Source: Methylosinus sp. Ce-a6 (lineage in GTDB: Bacteria; Pseudomonadota; Alphaproteobacteria; Rhizobiales; Beijerinckiaceae). From it: a stretch of DNA of 38,513 bases. The notes under the pieces were generated by a model. It searched no databases. It saw only the letters and a program-made list of their open reading frames with translations, and was not told where the DNA came from. The position numbers were made by a program, and so were the translations under genes. The stretch's first letter is position 1, and each line of letters opens with the position of its first letter. This document shows, in pieces, positions 1-8,147 of this stretch. The stretch spans positions 1 to 38,513 of the forward strand of contig NZ_BGJX01000032.1 of assembly GCF_009811655.1 (NCBI RefSeq), written 5' to 3'.

Positions 1-73
1 TCCACAAAGACCTGAAGGCCCGCGCCGGCGCCTGACGCTTCAGCCTATCCCGCCTGCGGCCCACGCCGGATGC

Positions 74-251
74 TTACAACAGTTCCGCCGCCTCGGCCTT
101 TCCATCCTCTCCCTGCAGGCTCTCATGGAGCGCGAAAATGCGCCGGCGAAATCTCCGTCATGTTCGGATGCAGAAGGGGAGGAGGCTCATCGGCTTTCGC
201 AAGCAGATCGAGAAGCTCAGCCTTGTGGGGTTCTAGGGCGCCGATCCGGTC
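74..251 (-). pseudogene. Remnant of a serine site-specific recombinase C-terminus
   Basis: Read on the minus strand from about 241 down to the TAA at 74-76, the sequence encodes KAELLDLLAKADEPPP, LLHPNMTEI and, after a one-base frameshift, RRRIFALHESLQ and KAEAAELL. The LHPNM...LHE...AEAAE pattern is typical of the C-terminal coiled-coil region of large serine recombinases in Rhizobiales. The frame is broken near position 150, and the upstream part is cut off by the left end of the IS at 252. It is a dead fragment of an older mobile element. The recombinase assignment rests on remembered family patterns, not on a search. A plus-strand open frame ending in a TGA at 33-35 enters from the left edge; it is too short to identify. 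Confidence 0.5.
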
Positions 252-313
252 TGACCTGCCCCTGAAAAACCCCACCAGCATCGATTAGAGTCCGGCCGAT
301 TTGATGACGGACG

Positions 314-579
314 ATGAAGAAGAAACGGTTCACGGAAGAGCAGGTCATCGGGATTTTGCGGGAGCAGGAAGCCGGCGCGAAGGCGGCGGACCTCGCGCGC
401 AAATACGCGTTTCGGAGACGACGCTCTACAATTGGAAGGCCAAGTTCGGCGGGATGGACGTTTCCGAGGCCAAGCGGCTGAAGGCGCTGGAGGAGGAAAA
501 TGCGCGTCTGAAGAAGCTCTTGGCCGATCAGATGCTCGAAGCGGCGGCGCTTCGGGAGCTCTTGTCAAAAAAATGGTAG
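314..579 (+). pseudogene. IS3-family orfA (HTH transposase subunit), frameshifted
   Basis: The frame starting at ATG 314 reads MKKKRFTEEQVIGILREQEA, the N-terminus of IS407-type OrfA. Near 406, where a TACGGCGTT would be expected, one G is missing. The rest (VSETTLYNWKAKFGG and then a leucine-zipper-like helix) continues in the adjacent frame to the TAG at 577-579. OrfA normally supplies the helix-turn-helix that binds the IS ends. One restored base would give a full-length protein of about 88 aa. The broken frame makes it non-functional as written. Confidence 0.8.
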
Positions 580-1065
580 GGCCCGCCTCGAGCGCGACGG
601 CGTCGCGCACCTTTGGGCCGTGTGATGGGCCTGTCGGAACGTCGGGCCTGCCGGATCGTCGCCATCGATCGCATCGTTTCCGACAATGGGACGGAGTTCA
701 CCTCGAACGCCGTCCTGTCCTGGTCGGATGAAAACAAGGTCGAATGGCGATTCATCACGCCGGGCAAGCCGATGCAGAATGGCTTCTGCGAGAGCTTCAA
801 CGGCGGCATGCGGGACGAGCTGCTCAACGAGACGCTGTTCTTCGGCCTCGACCACGCGAGAGAGAAGATCCGATCTTGGGTTCACGATTATAACCACCGG
901 CGTCCGCATTCTTCGCGCGGCTATGCGACGCCGGCGGACTATGCGGCCGCGCTCACCGCAACAGGCGATCGGCTGCGCAACCCGGGCCAGCTCCGCCGAT
1001 CGCCTGTTGCTCACCCCACGCCCGCGGGCGTATCAACCGCCGGGACTCGACTCGCCGCTGGATGA
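574..1065 (+). pseudogene. IS3-family orfB (DDE transposase), internally deleted
   Basis: The start (ATG at 574, overlapping the orfA stop) and the stretch GLSERRACRIVAIDR match the N-terminus of IS407-type OrfB. The reading then jumps directly to IVSDNGTEFTSNAVL, the second part of the DDE integrase core. The region that should carry the first catalytic Asp, well over 100 residues, is missing. There is also a frameshift before residue 20. The rest runs to the family C-terminus (HRRPHSS, GYATPADYAA). It cannot be an active transposase. Confidence 0.8.
958..1010. repeat. 16-bp perfect inverted repeat inside IS copy 1
   Basis: GCAACAGGCGATCGGC at 958-973 is exactly complementary to 995-1010, with a 21-base loop. 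It lies in the last part of orfB, shortly before the right IS end. The same structure is intact in the other IS fragment at 28990-29042, although that copy differs at other sites. It could act as a terminator or structural element for the transposase mRNA. Confidence 0.7.
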
Positions 1066-1151
1066 AACTTCGGGGGCAGGTCAGGCAGACGACGGCGGAG
1101 TCATCAAGATCGTGCACATCAAAAGCGGCAAACGGCGCTGACGTCTCGCAA

Positions 1152-1185
1152 AGCCCGTCCCGTCGGAGGCGGGCCTGCTCTTTCA
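1152..1185 (+). terminator. Possible weak hairpin terminator before copA
   Basis: GCCCG (1153-1157) pairs with CGGGC (1170-1174), extended by a G-T and a C-G pair around an 8-base loop. A short pyrimidine run with TTT at 1181-1183 follows. It lies between the IS right end and copA and would shield copA from read-through. The stem is short and the U-run is poor, so this is only a candidate. Confidence 0.3.
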
Positions 1186-1277
1186 CAAAAGACGCGGGAG
1201 AGAGGGGCCGTATGGTCGATGAGTGTTGCTCGAGACCAGGCCGCCCTGCGGGGCAATGGGACGCGACGTTTTTTAAG

Positions 1278-1295
1278 CAAGATCCAGCTCTCTTG
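1278..1295. promoter_or_regulatory. Short dyad upstream of copA
   Basis: CAAGA (1278-1282) and TCTTG (1291-1295) form a short inverted repeat with an 8-base centre, about 40 bp before the copA start. This size and location would suit a MerR-family operator such as CueR uses, but the arms are only five bases and do not match a CueR consensus I can recall. Confidence 0.25.
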
Positions 1296-1332
1296 GAAAC
1301 TGTTTTGTCGGAAATGGATGCGAGAGGATCGC

Positions 1333-3927
1333 ATGACTATCGCCTCACCTTCCGAGGAGTCGCCGATGATCATTGCCGATCAGGGGAAAGCCGTGGCCAC
1401 GTCGATCCTTCCATCTGAGCTCTCGAGACCGGCGCGTGGCGAAGCCGTCGCGAGTCCTTCGACGCGGCGTCTCGAGCTTCGCGTCGGCGGCATGACGTGT
1501 GATCATTGCGCTGCGACGGTGGAGAAGGCGCTGGCGAAGATCGCGGGCGTCGGGACGGCTCGGGTGAATTTGGCAATGAAAGTCGCGCGGATCGATTACG
1601 ATCCGGCGATCGCCGAGATTACGCACATTTTGCGAGCAATCCGGTCCGCCGGCTATGTCCCGGGCGCGGCGATGGTGCAATTCCCGATCGGCAATATGCA
1701 TTGCAGTTCGTGCGTGGTTCGGGTCGAGCTGGCGCTGCGCAAACTGCCCGGGGTCATCTGGGCGAGGGCGAATATCGGCCCGAATGTCGTCGACGTCGAA
1801 TATCGCCCGGACAGCGTCGATTTCTCGGCAATGCGCAAGGCGATCGAATCGGCCGGTTATCGCGTGGCCGAGCCGAAGATCGAGCCCGAGAGCGAAACGC
1901 TCGATCCGGCCGAAGCGGCCAACGAACAAGAATACCGCGGCCTGATGCGCAAGTTCTGGCTCGCCGCCGCGATCTCGGCTCCGGTGATGGCGCTGAGCTA
2001 CCCGGATCTCATCCCGGGCCTGCGCGAGTGGATGCCCATGGGGAGCGACACGCGACGCATCGTCTGGGCGCTGCTGGGCGTGCTGAGCCTGCCAGTGCTC
2101 GTCTGGGCCGGATCGCAGTTCTTCACCGGCATGTGGGACGCGCTGAAACATCGCGCGGCCAACATGCATACGCTGATCGCGATCGGCATCAGCGCCGCCT
2201 ATGCCTATTCGGTCGTCGCCGTCGCCTGGCCCGGTTTCTTCCCCGAGATGAAGCTCGCGGAGGTGTTCTGGGACGTGACGGATGTCGTCGTGGCGCTCGT
2301 CGTCCTCGGCTTGGCCCTCGAGATCAAGGCCAAAGGACGCACGTCGCAGGCGATCAAAAAGCTGATCGGCCTTCAGGCGAAGACGGCGCGCGTGGTCCGC
2401 GACGGCAAGGAAGTCGATCTGCCGGTCGAAGAGGTCGTGGTCGGCGACACGGTCTTGGTGCGACCGGGCGAGAAGATTCCGGTCGACGGCAAAGTCGTTG
2501 GCGGAGCGAGCGCCGTCGACGAGTCGATGATCACCGGCGAGTCGATTCCCGTCGAAAAGCAGGTCGGGTCGGAAGTCATCGGCGGAACGCTCAACAAGAC
2601 CGGGAGCTTCCGCTTCGAGGCGACGAAGGTCGGCAAGGACACGGCGCTCGCCAACATCATCCGAATGGTGAAGGACGCACAAGGATCGAAAGCGCCCATT
2701 CAGCGCGTCGTCGATGCGGTGTCCGGCTATTTCGTGCCGAGCGTGATGATCCTCGCGATTCTCGCTGCGATCGTCTGGTACGACTTCGGGCCGGAGCCGC
2801 GCGTCATCTTCCCGATCGTCGTGCTCGTGACCACTCTGATCATCGCCTGCCCCTGCGCATTGGGCCTCGCCACTCCCACCTCGCTCACTGTCGGGATCGG
2901 CAAAGGCGCCGAGAACGGTATTTTGATCCGCTCGGGCGACGCTCTTCAGGCGTCCGAGAAACTCGACGCGATCATTCTCGACAAGACCGGCACGATCACC
3001 AAGGGCGAGCCGGCGTTGACCGACGTCATCGCGACGGCCGGCCACGACGAGTCGATGGTTCTGCGACTGACCGCGTCGCTCGAACGTGGCTCGGAACATC
3101 CATTGGGTGAAGCGATCGTCAAGGGCGCCCAAGCGCGCAATCTCGTTCTGTCGGAGGCGGAGGGCTTCGCCGCGATTCCCGGCCATGGCGTGAGCGGCCG
3201 GATCGACGGCCGCGACGTTCTGTTCGGCAACGCCAAGCTGATGCGCGACCGCGGCGTCGCGATCGAGGCGTTGCAGGCGGAGTGGGAGCGCCTCGCGAGT
3301 GAGGGCAAGACCCCGATGTATGTGGCGATCGACGGCGCCGCAGGCGGCCTCATCGCCGTCGCCGACACAGTGAAGCCCGACTCCAAAGCGGCGATCGAGG
3401 CTTTGCAACAGTCGGGCATCGAGGTGGTCATGCTCACGGGAGACAATGAGCGCACCGCTCGCGCCATCGCCCGGCAGGTCGGCGTCGAGCGCGTCCTCTC
3501 CGAGGTCTTGCCCGACGACAAGGCGCATGAGGTCCAGAAGCTCCAGCTCGAAGGAAAATCCGTCGGCATGGTCGGCGATGGCGTCAACGACGCCCCGGCT
3601 CTGGCGCAGGCCGACGTCGGCTTCGCGATCGGCACGGGGACGGATGTCGCGATCGAAGCGAGCGACGTGACGCTGATCAAAGGCAGCCTGACGGGCGTGG
3701 TCACCGCGATCGAGATCAGTCGCGCGACAATGAGCAATGTGCGCCAGAACCTGTTCGGCGCATTCGGCTACAACGCGCTCGGCATCCCGGTGGCGATGGG
3801 GGTTCTTTATCCCTTCATCGGGCTTTTGCTGTCGCCGTTGATCGCCGCTGCGGCCATGGCGTTCAGCTCGGTGACGGTCGTCACCAACGCCAATCGTTTG
3901 CGCTTCTTCCAACCGAAGAGGCTGTGA
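1333..3927 (+). CDS. copA: Copper-translocating P1B-type ATPase (CopA family)
   Basis: An 864-residue inner-membrane copper-exporting ATPase that pumps Cu(I) out of the cytoplasm with ATP. In order it has: a first heavy-metal-binding domain with GMTCDHC (Cys56, Cys59), a second with MHCSSC (Cys124, Cys127), a membrane domain with CPC at 506-508 (the P1B-1 Cu(I) signature), the phosphorylation motif DKTGT (Asp550), the His-Pro motif (His589), TGDNERTARAIA, and the hinge motif GDGVNDAP from 748. Length and domain order are normal for CopA with two HMA domains. The open frame extends upstream to 1219. I chose ATG 1333 because AGAGGA precedes it at good spacing; ATG 1366, with GAGGAG six bases upstream, is equally possible. 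It heads a plus-strand run with a TPR-cupredoxin protein, a DUF2933 peptide and a methyltransferase. A CueR-like regulator gene is not present in the window. Confidence 0.95.
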   Translation: MTIASPSEESPMIIADQGKAVATSILPSELSRPARGEAVASPSTRRLELRVGGMTCDHCAATVEKALAKIAGVGTARVNLAMKVARIDYDPAIAEITHILRAIRSAGYVPGAAMVQFPIGNMHCSSCVVRVELALRKLPGVIWARANIGPNVVDVEYRPDSVDFSAMRKAIESAGYRVAEPKIEPESETLDPAEAANEQEYRGLMRKFWLAAAISAPVMALSYPDLIPGLREWMPMGSDTRRIVWALLGVLSLPVLVWAGSQFFTGMWDALKHRAANMHTLIAIGISAAYAYSVVAVAWPGFFPEMKLAEVFWDVTDVVVALVVLGLALEIKAKGRTSQAIKKLIGLQAKTARVVRDGKEVDLPVEEVVVGDTVLVRPGEKIPVDGKVVGGASAVDESMITGESIPVEKQVGSEVIGGTLNKTGSFRFEATKVGKDTALANIIRMVKDAQGSKAPIQRVVDAVSGYFVPSVMILAILAAIVWYDFGPEPRVIFPIVVLVTTLIIACPCALGLATPTSLTVGIGKGAENGILIRSGDALQASEKLDAIILDKTGTITKGEPALTDVIATAGHDESMVLRLTASLERGSEHPLGEAIVKGAQARNLVLSEAEGFAAIPGHGVSGRIDGRDVLFGNAKLMRDRGVAIEALQAEWERLASEGKTPMYVAIDGAAGGLIAVADTVKPDSKAAIEALQQSGIEVVMLTGDNERTARAIARQVGVERVLSEVLPDDKAHEVQKLQLEGKSVGMVGDGVNDAPALAQADVGFAIGTGTDVAIEASDVTLIKGSLTGVVTAIEISRATMSNVRQNLFGAFGYNALGIPVAMGVLYPFIGLLLSPLIAAAAMAFSSVTVVTNANRLRFFQPKRL

Positions 3928-3979
3928 GCCGTTCGCCCATTCACTTTTTAGAATTCGTTTCGGCCGCGAGGGATGCGAG

Positions 3980-5218
3980 ATGTTCGATATTGGGCGCCAT
4001 CAGCAGGGTAGGGGCTCTTCCGGACGAGCGATGCCGGGGACAGTCGGCGTTCTGGCGAATGTCGCGCTCGCCGGAACAATCTATCTCGCTTCGGTCATTG
4101 GCGGGTTCGCAAAGGACGACTCGTGGACGAGATGTCGCCGAGGCGGCTTCGACGAACGCATCGCCGGCTGTTCAGAGGTGATCGTCAGCAAGAGCAAGGA
4201 AGCAAAGCGCAATCGGGCGGCGGCCCATGCCTACCGGGGCGACGCGTATCGCGCCAAGGGCGAGTTGGATCGAGCAATTGCCGATTATGGCGCAGCCATC
4301 GCGGCCAAGCCGAACACCGCTTCCATCTTTCTGGGTCGAGGCGAGGCCTATCTGGCGAAAGGAGAGTTCGATCGTGCGATCGCCGATTTCGACAAGGCCT
4401 CGGCGCTCGACGGCGCTCTGGTCAGCGCCTATCTGGATCGCGCCAAAGCTCATGACGCCAAGGGCGATCTCGACAAGGCCATCTCGGATTTAGGCGAGGC
4501 GATACGGCTCGAGCCGAGCGCCGCCGCGACCTATCTGGATCGGGGCGAGGCTTATCGGGCCAGGGGCGATTTCGATCGAGCCCTCGCCGATTACGACCGA
4601 GCCATCGAACGCGATCCCACACGCGCAGCGGCTTTCGTCAGCCGGGCGGAGGTCTATCGCGACAGGGGCGATCTCGAGCGTGCAAGGAGCGACCTCGAAG
4701 CCGCTCTGAAGATCGACCCGCAACTCGAGCGCGCGAGGAGAGCGCTCGACGACATCGATGCGCTCATCGCCAAGAGGTCGGCTCCCGCTCCGACCGAGGC
4801 GGAGCCGGCCGCGGCTCCTGCGCCCGTTCCGCCGACACGCATGACCGCGGACCGATGGATCGTGACCTCTCTCGGCCTGGCGCTCATAGGCTTCATCGCG
4901 TGGTTCTTCTGGCTGAAGCAGACCAAGGGCGTTCGCACGTCCGAGACGACGGGCGGCTATCAAGAGGCGATGATCCTGGTCAAGGGCGGCTATACGCCGG
5001 ACACGATCATTGTCACACACGGCCGTCCAGTGCGTCTGAATTTCCGCAGAGAAGAGACGGCGTCGTGCTCCGACAAGGTGGTGTTCGCCGATTTCCAGAA
5101 GACCGCCGACCTGCCGACGGGTCAAACCGTCGCAGTGGAATTGCTTCCGAAGGAACCGGGCGAGTTCGCCTTCGGATGCCCGATGGGCATGTTTCGCGGA
5201 CGGCTCATCGTCGAATAG
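3980..5218 (+). CDS. TPR-repeat membrane protein with C-terminal cupredoxin domain
   Basis: A 412-residue fusion. Residues about 22-43 are a signal peptide or first membrane segment. Residues about 78-265 are tetratricopeptide-like repeats with the rhythm AYRxxGxxDRAIADYxxAI. A Pro/Ala linker (about 268-287) leads to a clear membrane helix at about 293-312. The last 80 residues form a cupredoxin-like domain with GGYTPDTIIV, Cys363 and FGCPMGMFRG (Cys400, Met402, Met404), residues suited to binding copper. The GMFRG ending resembles cupredoxin domains often found beside CopA. Topology suggests a periplasmic or cell-surface copper-binding domain tethered to a TPR scaffold. GAGGG lies seven bases before ATG 3980. 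It follows copA by 52 bases and precedes the DUF2933 gene by 9. A role in receiving copper from CopA is inference. Confidence 0.85.
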   Translation: MFDIGRHQQGRGSSGRAMPGTVGVLANVALAGTIYLASVIGGFAKDDSWTRCRRGGFDERIAGCSEVIVSKSKEAKRNRAAAHAYRGDAYRAKGELDRAIADYGAAIAAKPNTASIFLGRGEAYLAKGEFDRAIADFDKASALDGALVSAYLDRAKAHDAKGDLDKAISDLGEAIRLEPSAAATYLDRGEAYRARGDFDRALADYDRAIERDPTRAAAFVSRAEVYRDRGDLERARSDLEAALKIDPQLERARRALDDIDALIAKRSAPAPTEAEPAAAPAPVPPTRMTADRWIVTSLGLALIGFIAWFFWLKQTKGVRTSETTGGYQEAMILVKGGYTPDTIIVTHGRPVRLNFRREETASCSDKVVFADFQKTADLPTGQTVAVELLPKEPGEFAFGCPMGMFRGRLIVE

Positions 5219-5227
5219 GGGGAAGAG

Positions 5228-5491
5228 ATGTCACACGATCATTCGCAGCACGGCAGCCCGGGCGGCGACCAATCCGGCGGAGGGCTGCTGCGGTCGCGCG
5301 CGGGCATCGTTCTGATCGGGTTTCTGCTGATCGGCGGCGTTCTGCTGTTCACCGAACATCGCGCTCACGTGCTCGGCTTGCTGGTTTGGCTCCCCGTTCT
5401 CGCTTGCCCCCTCATGCATGTCTTCATGCATGGCGGACATGGCGGTCACGGAGGCCACGGTCGCAACGATCGCGGTCCGCGCGAGCAGTGA
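5228..5491 (+). CDS. DUF2933-like small His-rich membrane protein
   Basis: An 87-residue peptide. It has a hydrophilic His/Gly N-terminus (MSHDHSQHGS), two closely spaced hydrophobic segments (about 27-41 and 48-63), a CPLMHVFMH motif and a His/Gly tail (HGGHGGHGGHG). This is the pattern of DUF2933 proteins that sit next to copper ATPases and ICMT-like methyltransferases. The His- and Met-rich ends suggest metal binding at the membrane, which is unproven. GGGGAAGAG precedes the ATG. It lies between the cupredoxin fusion and the methyltransferase, 13 bases from the next start, so the genes are probably co-transcribed. Confidence 0.75.
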   Translation: MSHDHSQHGSPGGDQSGGGLLRSRAGIVLIGFLLIGGVLLFTEHRAHVLGLLVWLPVLACPLMHVFMHGGHGGHGGHGRNDRGPREQ

Positions 5492-5504
5492 GAGGAGGAC
5501 GCCG

Positions 5505-6176
5505 ATGCATTCTGATACTCCTGCCTACGGCCTGTGGGGCCTCGCGTTCATCAACTCGGTCGTGTTCATCATGTTCGCTTACAGCTTCTTCAAGCCGCGC
5601 ACGAGCCGCGACTGGCGCTCGTTCGGCGCGTTCAGCGCGTTCCTCGTCGCGCTCTTCACGGAGATGTACGGCTTTCCGCTGACCATCTACTTTTTGTCGG
5701 GATGGCTGCAGAGCCGCTTTCCAGACGTCGACTGGTTCTCGCACGACGCTGGCCACCTGCTGGAAATGCTGTTCGGTTGGCGCGCAAATCCACATTTCGG
5801 GCCGTTCCACATTCTGAGCTTCGTGCTGATCGGCGGAGGCTTCATACTCATCTCCGCAGCATGGAACGTGCTCTACAAGGCTCAGAAATGCGGCTCGCTC
5901 GCGGTCAGCGGACCCTATAGCTATGTGCGGCATCCGCAATATGTCGGGTTCGTGCTGGTCCTGTTCGGTTTCCTGCTGCAATGGCCGACGCTGCTCACCC
6001 TCGTCATGTTTCCCGTGCTTGTCGTCATGTATGTGAAGCTCGCCGGAACCGAGGAGCGCGAAGCGCTCGCGGAGTTTGGCGAGACCTATCGATACTACAT
6101 GTCGAGAACGCCTGCCTTTTTCCCGCGCCTCGATCGGCTGTTCGGCGGCCGCTCTCCGGAGGACAGGATCGGATGA
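5505..6176 (+). CDS. Isoprenylcysteine/phospholipid methyltransferase-like membrane protein
   Basis: A 223-residue polytopic membrane protein with about five to six hydrophobic helices. The C-terminal half carries the ICMT/PEMT signature SGPYSYVRHPQYVGF, then EEREALAEFG and YRYYMSRTPAFFP. That region binds S-adenosylmethionine in this superfamily, and the enzymes methylate lipid or membrane-bound acceptors. The substrate here is unknown. Bacterial members next to DUF2933 and CopA are common, which suggests a link to copper or envelope stress (inference). The frame is open further upstream, but ATG 5505 has a strong AGAGGAGG six to eight bases before it. It is the last gene of the copper operon. 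Confidence 0.8.
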   Translation: MHSDTPAYGLWGLAFINSVVFIMFAYSFFKPRTSRDWRSFGAFSAFLVALFTEMYGFPLTIYFLSGWLQSRFPDVDWFSHDAGHLLEMLFGWRANPHFGPFHILSFVLIGGGFILISAAWNVLYKAQKCGSLAVSGPYSYVRHPQYVGFVLVLFGFLLQWPTLLTLVMFPVLVVMYVKLAGTEEREALAEFGETYRYYMSRTPAFFPRLDRLFGGRSPEDRIG

Positions 6177-6370
6177 CGTCAGGACGGATCGAGTGGCTGG
6201 CGGTCGTGGGACGCGGCCGAAGCCGTGGGCTTTCGACCGTCCGCGCCATCGATCTTGGCGGAACGACGCCGCGGCGGAAGAGAAAGGGCGCATCCTGTCG
6301 CCCGCGAAACGGAATGAAATGACAAGGCCGACGCTGTTTGGGAGGTAATTTGCTCCCGTTCGCAAAGGGT

Positions 6371-6400
6371 ATCGACGATGACGCGCCGGCCGTCGTCGAT
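6371..6400. repeat. 8-bp dyad between convergent genes
   Basis: ATCGACGA (6371-6378) and TCGTCGAT (6393-6400) form a perfect inverted repeat in the 262-bp gap between the convergent methyltransferase and PPK2 genes. No U-run follows on either strand, so it is not a standard terminator. Nothing else was recognised in this gap. Confidence 0.35.
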
Positions 6401-6438
6401 CTGACGCATGCCGTCAGTTGGCTTTCACGCCGGCTATT

Positions 6439-7230
6439 TCAAGTCGCAATGACGCCGTTCGTCAAAAGAAGCTTGTCGAATAGGAATACTTGATTGGGGT
6501 CAGGAAATTCATCGTGTCCGGATTTCCCATGGTATTCACAGCGTGACAAAATGTCTCGAATAATATTGAGACGCGCCGTCTTTTTATCGTCGGCCTTCAC
6601 GACGATCCAAGGAGCGAACACGCTATGCGTTCTGAGCAGCATCTCGTTGCGGGCCTCGGAATAATCCTTCCAATGCTTCAAGGCCTTTTCGTCGACAGGG
6701 CTGATCTTCCATTGACGCAATGGGTCTTCCCGCCGACGTTGCAGCCGTTGTTCTTGCTCATCGCGCGAAATGTCGAGATAGTACTTGATGATTTTGACGC
6801 CGCAATGGACGAGCAATTGCTCGAACATCGGCGCGGTCTGTATGAACTGTTCATATTCCTCGTTGGTGCAGAATCCCATGACGCGTTCGACGCCGGCGCG
6901 GTTGTACCAACTGCGATTAAAAATCACCGTTTCGCCACTGCTCGGCAGGTGCGCCACATAACGTTGGAAATACCATGATGCCCGATCATGGTCCGATGGT
7001 TTGCCAAGCGCGACGATCCGCGATTCGCGTGGGCTGAGGTGCTCGGTGATGCGCTTGGCCGCCCCGTCCTTGCCGGCGGCGTCCCGACCTTCCAAAATGA
7101 CCAGAATCTTCTGCTCTTTCTTGATCACATGTTTTTGGAATCTCACGAGCTCGACCTGCGCGGCGCGCAGCGCCTCGCGGTAAGCGTCATCGCCGAATTC
7201 GGTTTCATCGTTTTCGGTTTCATCGATCAT
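6439..7230 (-). CDS. ppk2: Polyphosphate kinase 2 family protein
   Basis: A 263-residue soluble kinase that moves phosphate between polyphosphate and nucleotides. It has Walker A GRDAAGKDG (residues 48-56), the signature FNRSWYNRAGVERVMGFC (about 104-121), KYYLDISRDEQ, a basic lid RLQRRREDPLRQWKISPVD, and HSVFAPW. Length matches single-domain PPK2. Substrate class (ADP- or AMP-type) cannot be fixed from this alone. The frame is open to 7302. I chose ATG 7230 because a GAGGG-containing stretch lies upstream, whereas ATG 7245 has none. It is monocistronic or follows the broken NUDIX gene. A link to metal stress through polyphosphate is possible but inferred. Confidence 0.92.
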   Translation of the reverse strand: MIDETENDETEFGDDAYREALRAAQVELVRFQKHVIKKEQKILVILEGRDAAGKDGAAKRITEHLSPRESRIVALGKPSDHDRASWYFQRYVAHLPSSGETVIFNRSWYNRAGVERVMGFCTNEEYEQFIQTAPMFEQLLVHCGVKIIKYYLDISRDEQEQRLQRRREDPLRQWKISPVDEKALKHWKDYSEARNEMLLRTHSVFAPWIVVKADDKKTARLNIIRDILSRCEYHGKSGHDEFPDPNQVFLFDKLLLTNGVIAT

Positions 7231-7418
7231 CCTGCGCCCTCGCATGAGTGTCCGCGGTGAAGCCACCGTTGCGTCTTCTCGAGTTCGTTCTGGAAGCGGC
7301 AATCGGCGAAGATCATATCGATCCGCGAGCCACGAGAGGCGAGCATCGCTTTTCGGGCCCGCTCGTCAGCCGCTGTCTTCCCCGCGCTCGGCCCGCGCGC
7401 CGCCGCTTTCTTTCGGGG

Positions 7419-7917
7419 TCAATCGGCCGACGGCTCTCGCTTCGGCTCGCCCTCGCCGATCCTTTGGACGAGAACCTGCACGATCCCGATTTGGCCTTTC
7501 ACTATTTTCGTCAGCGCCTCGTCGACCGAGAACCAATGCACGCGGTCGATTTCCGGAACGTCAGAAAAGTATCCGGAGCGCGGCGGCCATCCGATTCGAC
7601 ACTCATCATTGCTTCGCAATTGGCTCGAATCGAAATCGTTCTCCGTCGCCCAAGCCGATACGAGCTTGCCGCTCGGCTGCACGAAAGTTCCCAGTTCGAA
7701 AAATTCTCCCGAAGCGACGATGCCCGTTTCTTCCTGAAGCTCACGCTTCGCCGCCTCGAAGGCGCTTTCCTTTTCGCAATCATATTCGCCCTTCGGAATA
7801 GACCACGAGCCGAGGTTCCTTCTTTTCCAAAAAGGGGCCGCCCGGATGCGCCAAAAGGACCTCGACGCCTCGGGAGCATCGCCGAAACAACGAGATTCCT
7901 GCGCTGCGCTTGATCAT
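7419..7917 (-). pseudogene. NUDIX hydrolase, frameshifted
   Basis: From ATG 7917 the minus strand reads MIKRSAGISLFRR...EVLLAHPGGPF, the start of small NUDIX NTP pyrophosphohydrolases. At a run of five A on the plus strand (7829-7833), one base too many shifts the frame. Dropping one base restores WSIPKGEY, the NUDIX box (EAAKRELQEETG), ATENDFDSSQLRSN, WPPRSG and EIDRVHWFSVDEA to the stop at 7419. The intact protein would be about 165 aa, normal for the family. All key residues of the box are kept and no other damage is seen, so the shift may be recent, a sequencing error, or a phase-variable homopolymer. Confidence 0.8.
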
Positions 7918-8147
7918 TGCGCGATCGACGTTTCTCGGGTTGCCAAACCAAAACGACTTCGGCGCGCCGACGCTGGAAGACAGACCACAAGGATACCACG
8001 ACGGAGGCGGCTGCCGCCGCCGATATTTTGCATGATTGGGCCGACGCGATCGACTATGGCGTTCGCGTCCGCGTGCGCAGCTTTATCTAGACGATGCCGG
8101 AGGACGAACCGAGGGCGGTCTGGCGCGCCGTCGAGCGAGGTCCGTCC

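Larger units (their letters stand above)
252..1083 (+). mobile_element. Degenerate IS3-family (IS407-like) insertion sequence, copy 1
   Basis: The left end reads TGACCTGCCCCTGAAA at 252, and the right end is its near reverse complement: TGACCTGCCCCCGAAG read inward from 1083. Between them lie an orfA with a frameshift and an orfB with a large internal deletion, so the copy cannot make transposase. The flanking tetranucleotides GGTC (248-251) and GGCA (1084-1087) do not match, so there is no target duplication; the element has probably been rearranged since insertion. The same right end and about 400 bp of orfB recur inverted at 28917-29403 with only about 15 visible mismatches. Confidence 0.85.

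Noticed and set aside
248..1087. Target-site duplication around IS copy 1
   Set aside because: GGTC and GGCA flank the ends; they do not match, so no direct repeat can be claimed.
1084..1141. Plus-strand frame ending VIKIVHIKSGKRR after the IS right end
   Set aside because: It is too short to identify and has no start; it may be the tail of the gene hit by the IS, but nothing supports a name.
1345..3912. An 855-codon open frame on the minus strand opposite copA
   Set aside because: It is a GC-driven antisense shadow; the plus strand carries every P-type ATPase motif and the antisense product is Asp/Arg/His-rich with no domain.
7977..8089. Plus-strand frame ending WADAIDYGVRVRVRSFI before a TAG
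   Set aside because: It reads like the tail of a real protein, but I could not match it to a family and it has no start; it stays an unassigned scrap in the 230-bp gap.
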